From the NCBI RefSeq assembly GCF_963678635.1, contig NW_026970820.1, forward strand, positions 1,738,001-1,798,000: 60,000 nucleotides of DNA. Reading direction: 5' to 3'. This DNA comes from Symsagittifera roscoffensis (lineage: Eukaryota > Xenacoelomorpha > Acoela > Convolutidae). Positions 10,656-23,933 of the stretch are shown here, in pieces; within the stretch, counting starts at the first letter, position 1, and each line of letters opens with the position of its first letter. The position numbers were made by a program, and so were the translations under genes. The notes under the pieces are model-generated. The model was given only the letters and a program-made list of their open reading frames with translations, did no database searches and was not told the origin of the DNA.

Positions 10656-12862
10656 CACCCTCAAGGTCACGTGTTGGATTTTTGTTTTTGGTATTTTCTG
10701 AAAACAAAAGAGAGCGTGACCATGCATCGACATCATGTGCTCAAGCAAATACGTGGTTTCTACGCATTCCCATTTGCAATGCGCCCTTCGGGCGCAAATG
10801 CCAATGCTCAATTAATTTTGCCAGGTGAAAATGTTTTAAAGAAAAATTCTGATGAATTTTAACTTAAACTACCACCAAAAAACGCAAAGTTTTCAAAGTG
10901 TGAAACAATCAAGTTTTTGCTAATACCGGGCATGCAGAGAGACTGATTTCGGCAAAAATAAAATTGAAAATGAAGGAAATGGAAAGAAAAAAATTGTTCA
11001 AAAAAAGAACGCAATTTCAAAAACTTATTTGATCTCCGCTAATGTCATAATTCCGATCAGGCTGATTTCAGATTTTGAGTGTAGAGTTTAAGATTACGGC
11101 TGCTCCCTCTACAGGTCCCAGAGGGACCGAGTGAGCATCCTACCTCGATCCAGGATAACGGATAGTTGCTTTTAATTTTTCACAAAATCTTTTTTCACTA
11201 ATGCTTGTTTTCAATTTCTCATGAGAAGCTGTATAAATTTTTTTAAAAATTGATTTTATTAATCAATGCTTCCAAGAACAACTGATGTTAGGCGGTTATA
11301 AATGCGGTTGGTGAAAACTAGTAAGGGATAATGATGAGAAAAATTGTAAGTTTTCAAATGAATTTAAAAACAGTTTTTTTCGTTTTTAAAAAATCGGGAG
11401 AAATAAATCAGTTTTTTCTAAGTTTTCTTCGCACCACCCACTGTTCTTAAGTAATGAAGATTCCTGTTCTAGCCGTTTATAATACTTTGGTAGGAAAAAC
11501 ATCAATATGATGTAAAATGTTTTAAAAAAGAGAAAAATTTAAAAATTATGTTTTTTTTTTAAAATCAAAAAATATGTAATCTTCAAAATTGAAAAAAAGT
11601 GAAAAGTAATTGCCTATTACGATTCAGCGTACCCAATTTAGTGGGTCTAGCATTTTAAATTACCAAAAAACGTTGAAAATTGTAGATTTTATGAAGTTTT
11701 CATTTTGGCTATTTTTCCTTGTCGCCTCCACTTAAGGCACCTTTGAGCCAACTTGAGAAACTGGAACCTAAACAAGCTACACAGATAGTCTGAATGAGCT
11801 ATTTTCAGCTTGATAACACGCCTGGAAGAAAAAAAACTCTAGAAAAGAATGAAAATTTTGATTTTTAACCTTTTTTCTTCTTCAAATGGCGTTACTTAGA
11901 ATAATTTTTCAGCTGAAAAGTTGAAAAAAAATCAAAAAATTCAAATTTTGAAATTTTTTTTAAAAAATCTCATCAGTCTGTTTATTGGAGTCTTCGAGGT
12001 TTTAGGAGACCTTATCTGGCGGCTAACAACAAGTGGATCACTTATTTTAAAATTTCGAGAAAGGTCAAAAAAACATGTTTTTTCGAATTTTTTGACAGAA
12101 TTCCGAAAGCAATATCTTGGCTTAAAACAAAAATGAGGGCCTAAAATTAGTACAAACAGTACTCCCACATAAAGTACATCAGGTTGGAAACAAAAAATTG
12201 ACTCTGACTCAAAAATCGTTTTTAAACTTTATTTCTGAACAAAAAATTGTAAAAAAATCAAAAAGTTAAATTTTTTTTGAAAAAAATGATTGTTTTGAAA
12301 AAGTGCCAATTTTTACTGAAACTTTTCATTTTAGCTAACAAAGCCAGAGCAATGCCCTTTAAGCTCAATTAAATTAATATAGCAAATTGTTTTCAAGTTT
12401 TTTCGTTAAAAGCTTTTCTTTTGAAAGAGTAGTCAAAAATGGGTAAAAAAAAGTCAAAAAAATCAATTTTCTCAGATTCAAAAACCTTCACCACCATGAT
12501 GATAAGTGCGTTAGATAGGACTGCTGAGATCAATTTAGACGTATTTTCATATGTATATCAAAATTTTTATTTATTTTTGAGAATTAAGCAAAATAAAAAC
12601 TTTTCCCAAATTGGGCAAAATGCCCAAATTAGCCCAAACACCTGTTAAAAATTGTTGGGTCAAAAAGTCACAAAAGGAAACCCCTATTCGTTTGCCATTT
12701 TAGGGCCGCATGCAAAAAATTAGACCAATCTAACCTGACAATTTCGAGAATCGACTTTTTTGCAAAATTTCTCTATAGTCCATTTGAGGGATATTACTTG
12801 TACCGGTGGGGGCCCCTACCCCACCTCAAAAAATTTTGTAATGCTGGAACGCGGCCACCTAG
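10656..12862 (+). repeat. Module A4, family A
   Basis: Head reads CACGTGTTGGA, as in A5 only, in place of CACGTGACTTA. Head hairpin 10781-10795 (perfect 6-bp stem, TTC loop), mid hairpin inner stem 11114-11128, tail T1b hairpin 12805-12825, core 12853-12862. Around 11380 the poly-T/CTTTT tract is shortened. Confidence 0.9.
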
Positions 12863-15075
12863 CACCCTCAAGGTCACGTGTTGGATTTTTGTTTCTGGTT
12901 TTTTCTGAAACCAAAAGAGAGCGTGGTCATGCATCTACATCATGTGCTCAAGCAAATACGTGGAGTTTTACGCATTCCCATTCGCAATGCGCCCTTCGGG
13001 CGCAAATGCCAATGCTCAATTAATTTTGCCAGGTGCAAATTTTTAAAGAAAATTTCTGATGAATTTTAACTTAAACTACCAACAAAAAACGCAAAGATTT
13101 CAAAGTGTGAAACAATCAAGTGTTTGCTAATACCGGGCATGCAGTGAGACTGATTTCGGCAAAATAAAATGGAAAATGAAGGAAATGGAAAGAAAAAAAT
13201 TGTTCAAAATAAGAACGCATTATCAAAAACTTATTTGATCTCCGCTAATGTCATAATTCCGATCAAGCTGATTTCAGATTTTAAGCGTAGAGTTAACGGT
13301 TACGGCTGCTCTCTCTACAGGTCCCAGAGGGACCGAGTGAGCATCCTACCTCGATCCAGGATAACGGATAGTTGTTTTAAGTTTTTCACAATTTTTTTTA
13401 CACTAATGCTTGTTTTCACTTCCTCATGAGAAGCTGTATTAATTTTAAAAAAATTGATTTTATTACTCAATGCTTCCAAGAACAACTGATGTTAGGCGGT
13501 TACAAATGCGGTTGTTGAAAACTAGTTAGGGATAATGATGAGAAAAATTGTAAGTTTTCAAATGAATTTAAAAACAGTTTTTTTCTTTTTTTCTTTTGTA
13601 AATCGGGAGAAATGAATCAGTTTTTTTTTAAGTTTTTCTCGCACCACCCACTGTTCCTAAGAAATGAAGATTTCTGTTCTAGCCGTTTATAACACTTTGG
13701 CAGAAAAAACATCAATATGATGTAAAATGTTTTTAAAAAGAGAAAAAGTTAAAAATTATGTTTTTTTTTTTTAAAAATCAAAAAATTGTAATTTTCAAAA
13801 TTGAAAAAAAGTAAAAATTAAATGCATATTACAATTCACCGTACCCAACTTAGTGGGTATAGCATTTTAAATTACCAAAAAATGTTGAAAATTGTAGATT
13901 TTATGAAGTTTTCATTTTGGCTATTTTTCCTTGTCGCCTCCACTTAAGGCACCTTTGAGCCAACTTGAGAAACTGGAACCTAAACAAGCTATACAGATAG
14001 TCTGAATGAGCCATTTTCAGCGTGATAACACGCCTGGAAGAAAACAAAACTCCAGAAAAGAAAGAAAATTTTGAACTTTAACCTTTTTTCTTCTTCAAAT
14101 GGCGATACTTAGAATAATTTTTGTGCTGAAAAGTTCAAAAAAAATCAAAAAATTCAAATTTTGAAAAAAATTTAAAAAAATCTCATCAGTTTGTTTATTG
14201 GAGTCTTCGAGGTTTTGGGAGATCTTATCTGGCGGCTAACAACAAAAGGATCACTTATTATAAAAATTTGAGAAAGGTCAAAAAACATGTTTTTTCGATT
14301 TTTTTGACAGAATTCCGAAAGCAATATCTTGGCTAAAAACAAAAATGAGGGCCTAAAATTAGTACAAACAGTACTCCCACATAAAGTACATTAGGTTGGA
14401 AACAAAAAATTGACTCTGACTCAAAAATCGTTTTTTAACTTTATTTCTGAACAAAAAATTGTAAAAAAATCAAAAATTAAAAAATTTTTTGAAAAAAACG
14501 ATTGTTTTGAAAAAGTGCCAAATTTTAGCTGAAACTTTTCATTTTAGCTAAGAAAGCCAGAGCAATGTTCTTTAAGCTCAAATAATTTAATTAAGCAAAT
14601 TATTTTCAAGTTTTTTCGTTAAAGGCTTTTATTTTGAAAAAGTATTCAAAAATGGGTAAAAAAAAGTCAAAAAAATTAATTTTCTCAGATTGAAAAACCT
14701 CCACTGCCATGATGATTAGTTCGTTCGATAGGACTACTGAGATCAATTTAGACGTATTTTCATAAGTATATCAAAATTTTTATTTATTTTTGAGAATTAA
14801 GCAGAATAAAAACTTTTCCCAAATTGGGCAAAAAGCCCAAATTAGCCCAAACACCTGTTAAAAATTGTTGGGTCAAAAAATCACAAAAGAAAACCCCTAT
14901 TCGTTTGACATTTTAGGGCCGCATGCAAAAAATTAGACCAATCTAACCTGACAATTTCGAGAATCGACTTTTTTGCAAAATTTCTCTATAGTCCATTTGA
15001 GGGATATTACTTGTACCGGTGGGGGCCCCTACCCCACCTCAAAAAATTTTGTAATGCTGGAACGCGGCCACCTAG
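12863..15075 (+). repeat. Module A5, family A
   Basis: Head CACGTGTTGGA, shared with A4. Head hairpin 12989-13003, mid hairpin inner stem 13320-13334 (outer arm reads TGCTCTCTCT, not TGCTCCCTCT), tail T1b hairpin 15018-15038, core 15066-15075. The CAGCTG palindrome is broken to GTGCTG near 14120. Its body from about 13800 on is closest to A13 (same ATTGAAAAACCTCCACTGCC and GTTCGTTCGATAGG variants). Confidence 0.9.
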
Positions 15076-17292
15076 CACCCTCAAGGTCACGTGACTTATT
15101 TTTGTTTTTGGTAGTTTCTGAAACCAAAACAGAGCGTGGTCATGCATCGACATCACATCATGTGCTCAAACAAATACGTGGACTTCTACGCATTCCCATT
15201 CGCAGTGCGCCCTTCGGGCGCAAATGCCAATGCTCAATTAATTTCGCCAGGTGAAAATTTTTTAAAGAAAAATTCTGATAAATTTTAACTTAAACTACCA
15301 TCAAAAAACGCAAAGATTTCAAAGTGTGAAACAATAAAGTTTTTGCTAATACCGGGCATGCAGTGAGACTGATTTTGGCAAAAATAAATTGAAAAATGAA
15401 GGAAATGGAAAGAAAAAAATTGTTCAAAATAAGAACGCAACATCAAAAACTTATTTGATCTCCGCTAAGGTCATAATTCCGATCAGGCTGATTTCAGATT
15501 TTAAGCGTAGATTTTACGGTTACGGCTGCTCCCTCTACAGGTCCCAGAGGGACCGAGTGAGCATCCTACCTCGATCCAGGTTAACGGATAGTTGTTCTTA
15601 ATTTTTCACAAAATTTTTTTTCACTAATGCTTCTTTTCATTTCCTCATGAGAAGCTGTATTAATTTTTAAAAAATTGATTTTATTAATCAATGCTTCCAA
15701 GAACAACTGATGTTAAGCGGTTGCAAATGCGGTTGCTGAAAACTAGTAAGGGATAATGATGAGAAAAATTGTAAGTTTTCAAATGAATTTAAAAACAGTT
15801 TTTTTCTTTTTTTCTTTTGTAAATCGGAAGAAATGAATCAGTTTTTTTAAAAGTTTTCCTCGCACCAACCACTGTTCTTAAGTAATGAAGATTCCTGTTC
15901 TAGCCGTTTATAACACTTTGGCAGAAAAAACATCAATATGATGTAAAATGTTTTAAAAAAGAGAAAAATTTAAAAATTATGTTTTTTTTTTAAAATCAAA
16001 AATTTGTAATTTTCAAAATTGAAAAAAAGTGAAAATTAATTGCATATTACGATTCAGCGTACCCATTTTAGTGGGTATAGCATTTTGAATCACCAAAAAA
16101 TGTTAAAAATTGTAGATTTTATGAAGTTTTCATTGTGGCTATTTTTCCTTGTCGCCTCCACTTAAGGCACCTTTGAGCCAACTTGAGAAAGTGGAACCTA
16201 AACAAGCTATACAGATAGTCTGAATGAGCCATTTTCAGCGTGATAACACGCCTGGAAGAAAAAAAACTGCAGAAAAGAAAGGAAATTTTGAACTTTAACC
16301 TTTTTTCTTCTTAAAATGGCGACACTTAGAATAATTTTTCAGCTGAAAAGTTCGAAAAAAATCAAAAAGTTCAAATTTTGAAAAAAATTTAAAAAAATCT
16401 CATCAGTCTGTTTATTGGAGTCTTCGAGGTTTTGGGAGACCTTATCTGGCGGCTAACAACAAGTGGATCACTTCTTTTAAAATTTTGAGAAAGGTCAAAA
16501 AAACCTGTTTTTACGATTTTTTAGACAGAATTCCGAAAGCAATATCTTGGCAAAAAACAAGAATGAGGGCCTAAAATTAGTACAAACAGTACTCCCACAT
16601 AAGGTACATTAGGTTGGAAACAAAAAATTTACTCTGACTCAAAAATCGTTTTTTAACTTTATTTCTGAACAAGAAATTGAAAAGAAATCAAAAACTTAAA
16701 AATTTTTTGAAAAAAATGATTGTTTTGAAAAAGTGCCAAATTTTAGCTGAAACTTTTCATTTTAGCTAATAAAGCCAGAGCAATGCCCTTTAAGCTCAAA
16801 TAAATTAATTATGCAAATTATTTTCAAGTTTTTTCGTTAAAGCCTTTTATTTTGAAAAAGTATTCAAAAATGGGTAAAAAAAAGTCAAAAAAATCAATTT
16901 TCTCCGATTCAAAAACCTCCACTACCATGATGATTAGTGCGTTAGATAGGACTGCCAAGATCAATTTAGACGTATTTTCATAAGTATCTCAAAATTTTTA
17001 CTTATTTTTGAGAATTAGCCAAAATAAAAACTTTTCCCAAATTGGGCAAAAAGCCCAAATTAGCCCAAACACCTGTTAAAAATTGTTGGGTCAAAAAATC
17101 ACAAAAGGAAACCCCTATTCGTTTGACATTTTAGGGCCGCATGCAAAAAATTAGACCAATCTAACCTGACAATTTCGAGAATCAACTTTTTTGTCAAGAT
17201 TCTCTAAAGACCAATTTAGGGAGATTACTTGTACCGGTGGGGGCCCTACCCCACCTAAAAAATTTTTGAAATGCTGGAACGCGGCCACCTAG
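15076..17292 (+). repeat. Module A6, family A
   Basis: Head CACGTG type with a small local duplication (ACATCACATCATG near 15150). Head hairpin 15207-15221, mid hairpin inner stem 15540-15554, tail T1a hairpin 17236-17255, core 17283-17292. The first half resembles A1 and A17 (GTGGGTATAGCATTTTGAATC variant). The second half from about 16550 resembles A3 and A7, so it looks like a within-family recombinant. Confidence 0.9.
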
Positions 17293-19508
17293 CACCCTCA
17301 AGGTCACGTGACTTACTTTTGTTTTTGGTATTTTCTGAAACCAAAAGCAAGCATGGTCATGCATCGACATCATGTGCTCAAGCAAATACGTGGACTTCTA
17401 CGCATTCCCATTCGCAATGCGCCCATCGGGCTCAAATGCCAATGCTCAATTAATTTTGCCAGGTGAAAAAAAAATTATTTAAAAAGTTCTGCTAAACTTT
17501 ATTTTAAACTACCACCAAAAAACGCAAAGATTTCAAAGTATAAAACAATCAAATTTTTGCCAATACCGGGCTTGCAATGAGACTGATGTTGGCAAAAGTA
17601 AAATAGAAAATGTAGAAAATGGAAAGAAAAAAATTGTTCAAAATAAGAACGCAACATCAAAAACTTATTTGATCTCCGCTCAAATCATAATTCAGATCAG
17701 GCTGATTTCAGATTTTAAGCGTAGAATTTACGGTTACGGCTGCTCCCTCTACAGGTCCCAGAGGGACCGAGTGAGCATCCTACCTCGATCCAGGTTAACG
17801 GATAGTTGTTCTTAATTTTTCACAAATTTTTTTTTCTCTGATGCTTGTTCACACTTCCTCATGAGAAGCTGTATTAATTTTTAAAAAATTTATTTTATCC
17901 ATCATTGCTTCCAAGAACAACTGATTTTAGGCGATTACAAATGCGGTTGTTGAAACTAGTAAGGGATAATGATGAGAAAAATTGTAAGTTTTCAAATGAA
18001 TTTAAAAACAGTTTTTTTCCATTTTTTCTTTTGTAAATCGGGAGAAATGAATCAGTTTTTTTTTTAAGTTTTCCTCGCACCACCCACTGTTCCTAAGTAA
18101 TGAAGATTCCTGTTCTAGCCGTTTATAACACTTTGGCAGAAAAAACATCAATATGATGTAAAATGTTTTAAAAAAGAGAAAAATTTAAAAATTATGTTTT
18201 TTTTAAAAAATCAAAAAATTGTAATTTTCAAAATTGAAAAAAAGTAAAAATTAATTGCATATTACGATTCACCGTACCCAACTTAGTGGGTATAGCACTT
18301 TAAATTACCAAAAAATGTTGAAAATTGTAGATTTTATGAAGTTTTCATTTTGGCTATTTTTCCTTGTCGCCTCCACTTAAGGCACCTTTGAGCCAACTTG
18401 AGAAACTGGAACCTAAACAAGCTATACAGATAGTCTCAATGAGCCATTTTCAGCGTGATAACACGCCTGGAAGAAAAAAAACTCCAGAAAAGAAAGAAAA
18501 TTTTGAACTTTAACCTTTTTTCTTCTTCAAATGGCGATACTTAGAATAATTTTTCAGCTGAAAAATTCAAAAGAAATCAAAAAATTCAAATTTTGAAAAT
18601 TTTTTTAAAAAATCTCATCAGTCTGTTTATTGGAGTCTTCCAGGTTTTGAGAGATCTTATCTGGCGGCTAACAACAAAAGGATCATTTATTATAAAAATT
18701 TGAGAAAGGTCAAAAAAACATGTTTTTTCGACTTTTTTGACAGAATTTCGAAAGCAATATCTTGGCAAAAAACAAGAATGAGGGCCTAAAATTAGTACAA
18801 ACAGTACTCCCACATAAGGTACATTAGGTTGGAAACAAAAAATTTACTCTGACTCAAAAATCGTTTTTAAACTTTATTTCTGAACAAGAAATTGAAAAGA
18901 AATCAAAAACTTAAAAATTTTTTGAAAAAAATGATTGTTTTGAAAAAGTGCCAATTTTTAGCTGAAACTTTTAATTTTAGCTAATAAAGCCAGAGCAATG
19001 CCCTTTAAGCTCAAATAAATTAATTATGCAAATTATTTTCAAGTTTTTTCGTTAAAGCCTTTTATTTTGAAAAAGTATTCAAAAATGGGTAAAAAAAAGT
19101 CAAAAAAATCAATTTTCTCCGATTCAAAAACCTCCACTACCATGATGATTAATGCGTTAGATAGGACTGCTGAGATCAATTTAGACGTTCTTTCATAAAT
19201 ATATCAAAATTTTTACTTGTTTTTGAGAATTAAGCAGAATAAAAACTTTTCCCAAATTGGGCAAAAAGCCCAAATTAGCCCAAACACCTGTTAAAAATTG
19301 TTGGGTCAAAAAATCACAAAAGGAAACCCCTATTTGTTTGACATTTTAGGGCCGCATGCAAAAAATTAGACCAATCTAACCTGACAATTTCGAGAATCAA
19401 CTTTTTTGTCAAAATTCTCTAAAGACCAATTTAGGGAGATTACTTGTACCGGTGGGGGCCCTACCCCACCTAAAAAATTTTTGAAATGCTGGAACGCGGC
19501 CACCTAGC
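17293..19508 (+). repeat. Module A7, family A
   Basis: Head CACGTG type. Head hairpin 17419-17433 is the GGGCTC variant of A3 and A10. Mid hairpin inner stem 17754-17768, tail T1a hairpin 19451-19470, core 19499-19508. The body is very close to A3 (ATTTTAGGCGATTACAAATG), but the tail subtype differs from A3 (T1b), which points to exchange between body and tail. Confidence 0.9.
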
Positions 19509-21718
19509 ACCCTCAAGGTCACGTGACTTAATTTTGTTTTTGGTTTTTTCTGTAACCAAAACAATAAGGTCATGCGCCAATATCATGGCCTCAAGCAAAG
19601 ACGTCGGACTCTACGCATTCCCATTCGCAATGCGCCCTTAGGGCGCAAATGCCAATGCTCAATTAATTTTGCCAGGTGAAATTTTTAAAGAAAAATTCTG
19701 ATGAATTTTAACTTAAACTACCACCAAAAAACGCACAGATTTCAAAGTGTAAAACAATCAAGTTTTTGCTAATTCCGGGTATGCAGTGAGACTGATTTCG
19801 GCAAAAATAAAATAGAAAATGAAGGAAATGGAAAGAAAAAAATTTTTCAAAATAAGAACGCATTATCAAAATCTTATTTGATCTCCGCTAATGTCATAAT
19901 TCCGATCAGGCTGATTTCAGATTTTAAGCGTAGAGTTTACGGTTACGGCTGCTCCCTCTACAGGTCCCAGAGGGACCGTGTGAGCATCCTACCTCGATCC
20001 AGGATAACGGATAGTGGCTTTTAATTTTTCACAAAATTTTTTTTCACTAATGCTTGTTTTCAATTCCTCATGAGAAGCTGTATAAATTTTAAAAAAAATT
20101 GATTTTATTAATAAATGCTTCCAAGAAAAACTGATGTTAGGCGGTTACAAATGCGGTTGGTGAAAACTAGTAAGGGATAATGATGAGAAAAATTGTAAGT
20201 TTTCAAATGAATTTAACAACAGTTTTTTTCTTTTTTCCTTTTGTAAATCGGGAGAAATGAATCAGTTTTTTTTAAGTTTTCCTCGCACCACCCACTTTTC
20301 TTAAGTAATGAAGATTCCTGTTATAGCCGTTTATAACACTTTGGCAGAAAAAACATCAATATGATGTAAAATGTTTTTAAAAAGAGAAAAATTTAAAAAT
20401 TATGTTTTTTTTAAATAATCAAAATTTTGTAATTTTCAAAATTGAAAAAAAGTGAAAATTAATTGCATATTACGATTCAGCGTACCCAACTTAGTGGGTC
20501 TAGCAGTTTAAATTACCAAAAAATGTTGAAAATTGGAGATTTTATGAAGTTTTCATTTTGGCTATTTTTCCTTTTCGCCTCCACTTAAGGCACCTTTGAG
20601 CCAACTTGAGAAACTGGAACCTAAACAAGCTATACAGATAGTCTGAATGAGCCATTTTCAGCGTGATAACACCCCTGGAAGAAAAAAAACTGCAGAAAAG
20701 AAAGGGAATTTTGAACGTTAACCTTTTTTCTTCTTCAAATGGCGATACTTAGAATAATTTTTCAGCTGAAAAGTTCAAAAAAATTCAAAAAATTCAAATT
20801 TTGAAAAAATTTGTAAAAAAATCTCATCAGTCTGTTTATTGGAGTCTTCGAGGTTTTGGGAGACCTTATCTGGCGGCTAACAACAAGTGGTTCACTTATT
20901 TTAAAATTTTGAGAAAGGTCAAAAAAACCTGTTTTTACGATTTTTTAGACAGAAATCCGTAAGCAATATCTTGGCTTAAAACAAAAATGAGGGCCTAAAA
21001 TTAGTACAAACAGTACTCTCACATAAGGTACATTAGGTTGGAAACAAAAAATGGACTCTAATTCAAAAATCGTTTTTTAACTTTATTTCTGAACAAAAAA
21101 TTGTTAAAGAAATCAAAAACTTAAAAATTTTTTGAAAAAAATGATTGTTTTGAAAAAGTGCCAATTTTTAGCTGAAACGTTTCATCTTAGCTAATAAAGC
21201 CAGAGCAATGCCCTTTAAGATCAAATAAATTAATAAGGCAAACAAATTTCAAGTTTTTTCGTTAGAGGCTTTTATTTTGAAAAAGTATTCAAAAATGGGT
21301 AAAAAAAAGTCAAAAAAATCAATTTTCTCCGATTCAAAAACCTCCACTACCATGATGATTAGTTCGTTAGATAGGACTGCTGAGATCAGTTTAGACTTAC
21401 TTTCATAAAGATATCAAAATTTTTACTTATTTTTGAGAATTAAACAAAATAAAAACTTTTCCCAAATTGGGCAAAAAGCCCAAATTAGCCCAAACACCTG
21501 TTAAAAATTGTTGGGTCAAAAAATCACAAAAGGAAACCCCTATTCATTTGACATTTTAGGGCCGCATGCAAAAAATTAGACCATTCTAACCTGACAATTT
21601 CGAGAATCGACTTTTTTGCAAAATTTCTCTATAGTCCATTTGAGGGATATTACTTGTACCGGTGGGGGCCCCTACCCCACCTCAAAAAATTTTGTAATGC
21701 TGGAACGCGGCCACCTAG
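19509..21718 (+). repeat. Module A8, family A, alternate head
   Basis: After CACGTG the head switches to a distinct version (ATAAGGTCATGCGCC, AGACGTCGGACTC) shared only with A14 and A17. Head hairpin 19632-19646 has a TTA loop, as in A14. Mid hairpin inner stem 19963-19977, tail T1b hairpin 21661-21681, core 21709-21718. The first kilobase is nearly identical to A14, 21.3 kb away. The GCGTG/CACGC hairpin is broken to CACCC. Confidence 0.9.
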
Positions 21719-23933
21719 CACAATCAGGTACTAGTGGCTTGTTTTGAGTTTTTAGTAATTTCTGGAACCAAAAGAGAGTGTCGTCAAGCAACGACATCAT
21801 GTGGTCAAGCAAATACGTGGACTTCTACGCATTCCCATTCGCAATGCGCCCTTCGGGCGCAAATGCCAATGCTCAATTAATTTTGCCAGGTGAAAAAGTT
21901 TTTTTAACGAAAAATTCTGATAAATTTTAACTTAAACTACCACCAAAAAACGCAAAGATTTCAAAGTGTGAAACAATCAAGTTTTGGCTAATACCGGGCA
22001 TGCAGTGAGACTGATTTCGGCAAAAGTAAAATGGAAAATGAAGGAAATGGAAAGAAAAAAATTGTTCAAAATAAGAACGCAACATCAAAAACTTATTTGA
22101 TCTCCGCTAATGTCATAATTCCGATCAAGCTGATTTCAGATTTTAAGTGTAGAAATTACGGTTACGGCTGCTCCCTCTACAGGTCCCAGAGGGACCGAGT
22201 GAGCATCCTACCTCGATCCAGGATAACGGATAGTTGTTTTTAATTTTTCATAAATATTTTTTCACTAATGATTGTTTTCAATTCCTCATGAGAAGCTGTA
22301 TAAATTTTTTTAAAAATTGATTTTTTTAATCAATGCTTCCAAGAACAACTGATGTTGGGCGGTTACAAATGCGGTTGGTGAAAACTAGTAAGGGATAATG
22401 ATGAGAAAAATTGTAAGTTTTCAAATGAATTTAAAAACAGTTTTTTTTTTCTTTTGTAAATCGGGAGAAATGAATCAGTTTTTTTTAAGTTTTCCTCGCA
22501 CCACCCACAGTTATTAAGTAAGGAAGATTCCTGTTCCAGCCGTTTATAACACTTTGGCAGAAAAAACATCAATATGATGTAAAATGTTTTAAAAACGAGA
22601 AAAATTTAAAAATTATGTTTTTTTTTAAAAATAATCAAAAATTTGTAATTTTCAAAATTGAAAAAAAGTGAAAACTAATTGCATATTACGATTCAACGTA
22701 CCCAACTTAGTGGGTCTAGCATTTTAAATTACCAAAAAATGTTGAAAATTGTAGATTTTATGAAGCTTTCATTTTGGCTATTTTTCCTTGTCGCCTCCAC
22801 TTAAGGCACCTTTGAGCCAACTTGAGAAACTGGAACCTAAACAAGCTGTACAGATAGTCTGAATGAGCCATTTTCAGCGTGATAACACGCCTGGAAGAAA
22901 AAAAAACTCCAGAAAAGAAAGAAAATTATGAACTTTAACCTTTTTTCTTCTACAAATGGCGATACTTAGAATAATTTTTCAGCTGAAAATTTCAAAAAAA
23001 AATCAAAAAATTCAAATTTTGAAAATATTTTTAAAAAATCTCATCAGTCTGTTTATTGGAGTCTTCGAGGTTTTGGGAGACCTTATCTGGCGGCTAACAA
23101 CAAGTGGATCACTTGTTTTAAAAATTTGAGAAAGATCAAAAAAACATGCTTTTCCGATATTTTTGACAGAATTCCGAAAGAAATATCTTGGCTAAAAACA
23201 AAAATGAGGGCCTAAAAATAGTACAAACAGTACTCCCACATAAAGTATATTAGGTTGGAAACAAAAAAATGACTCTGACTCAAAAATCGTTTTTTAACTT
23301 TATTTCTGAACAAAAAATTGTAAAAAAATCAATAATTAAAAATTTTTTTGAAAAAAATGATTGTTTTGAAAAAGTGCCAATTTTTAGCTGAAACTTTTCA
23401 TTTTAGCTAAGAAAGCCAGAGCAATGCCCTTTAAGCTCAACTAAATTAATTAAGCAAATTGTTTTCAAGTTTTTTCGTTAAACGCTTTTATTTTGAAAAA
23501 GTATTCAAAAATGGGAAAAAAAAAGTCAAAAAAATCAATTTTCTCCGATTCAAAAACCTCCACTACCATGATGATTAGTTCGTTAGATAGGACTGCTGAG
23601 GTCAGTTTAGACTTACTTTCATAAAAATATCAAAATTTTTACTTATTTTTGAGAATTAAGCAAAATAAAAACTTTTCCCAAATTGGGCAAAAAGCCCAAA
23701 TTAGCCCAAACACCTGTTAAAAATTGTTGGGTCAAAAAATCACAAAAGGAAACCCCTATTCGTTTGACATTTTAGGGCCGCATGCAAAAAATTAGACCAA
23801 TCTAACCTGACAATTTCGAGAATCGACTTTTTTGTCAAAATTCTCTAAAGACCAATTTAGGGAGATTACTTGTACCGGTGGGGGCCCTACCCCACCTAAA
23901 AAATTTTTGAAATGCTGGAACGCGGCCACCTAG
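21719..23933 (+). repeat. Module A9, family A, ACTAGT head
   Basis: Starts CACAATCAGGTACTAGTGG in place of the CACGTG head. Head hairpin 21846-21860, mid hairpin inner stem 22182-22196, tail T1a hairpin 23877-23896, core 23924-23933. The start is close to A12 and A19 (GTCAAGCAACGACATCATG). Confidence 0.9.

Noticed and set aside
12760-13023. 87-95 codon open frame recurring at A module ends (with T1b tails)
   Set aside because: It crosses the module junction, so it depends on which module follows, and it is lost when the tail is T1a. Its repetition follows from DNA conservation.
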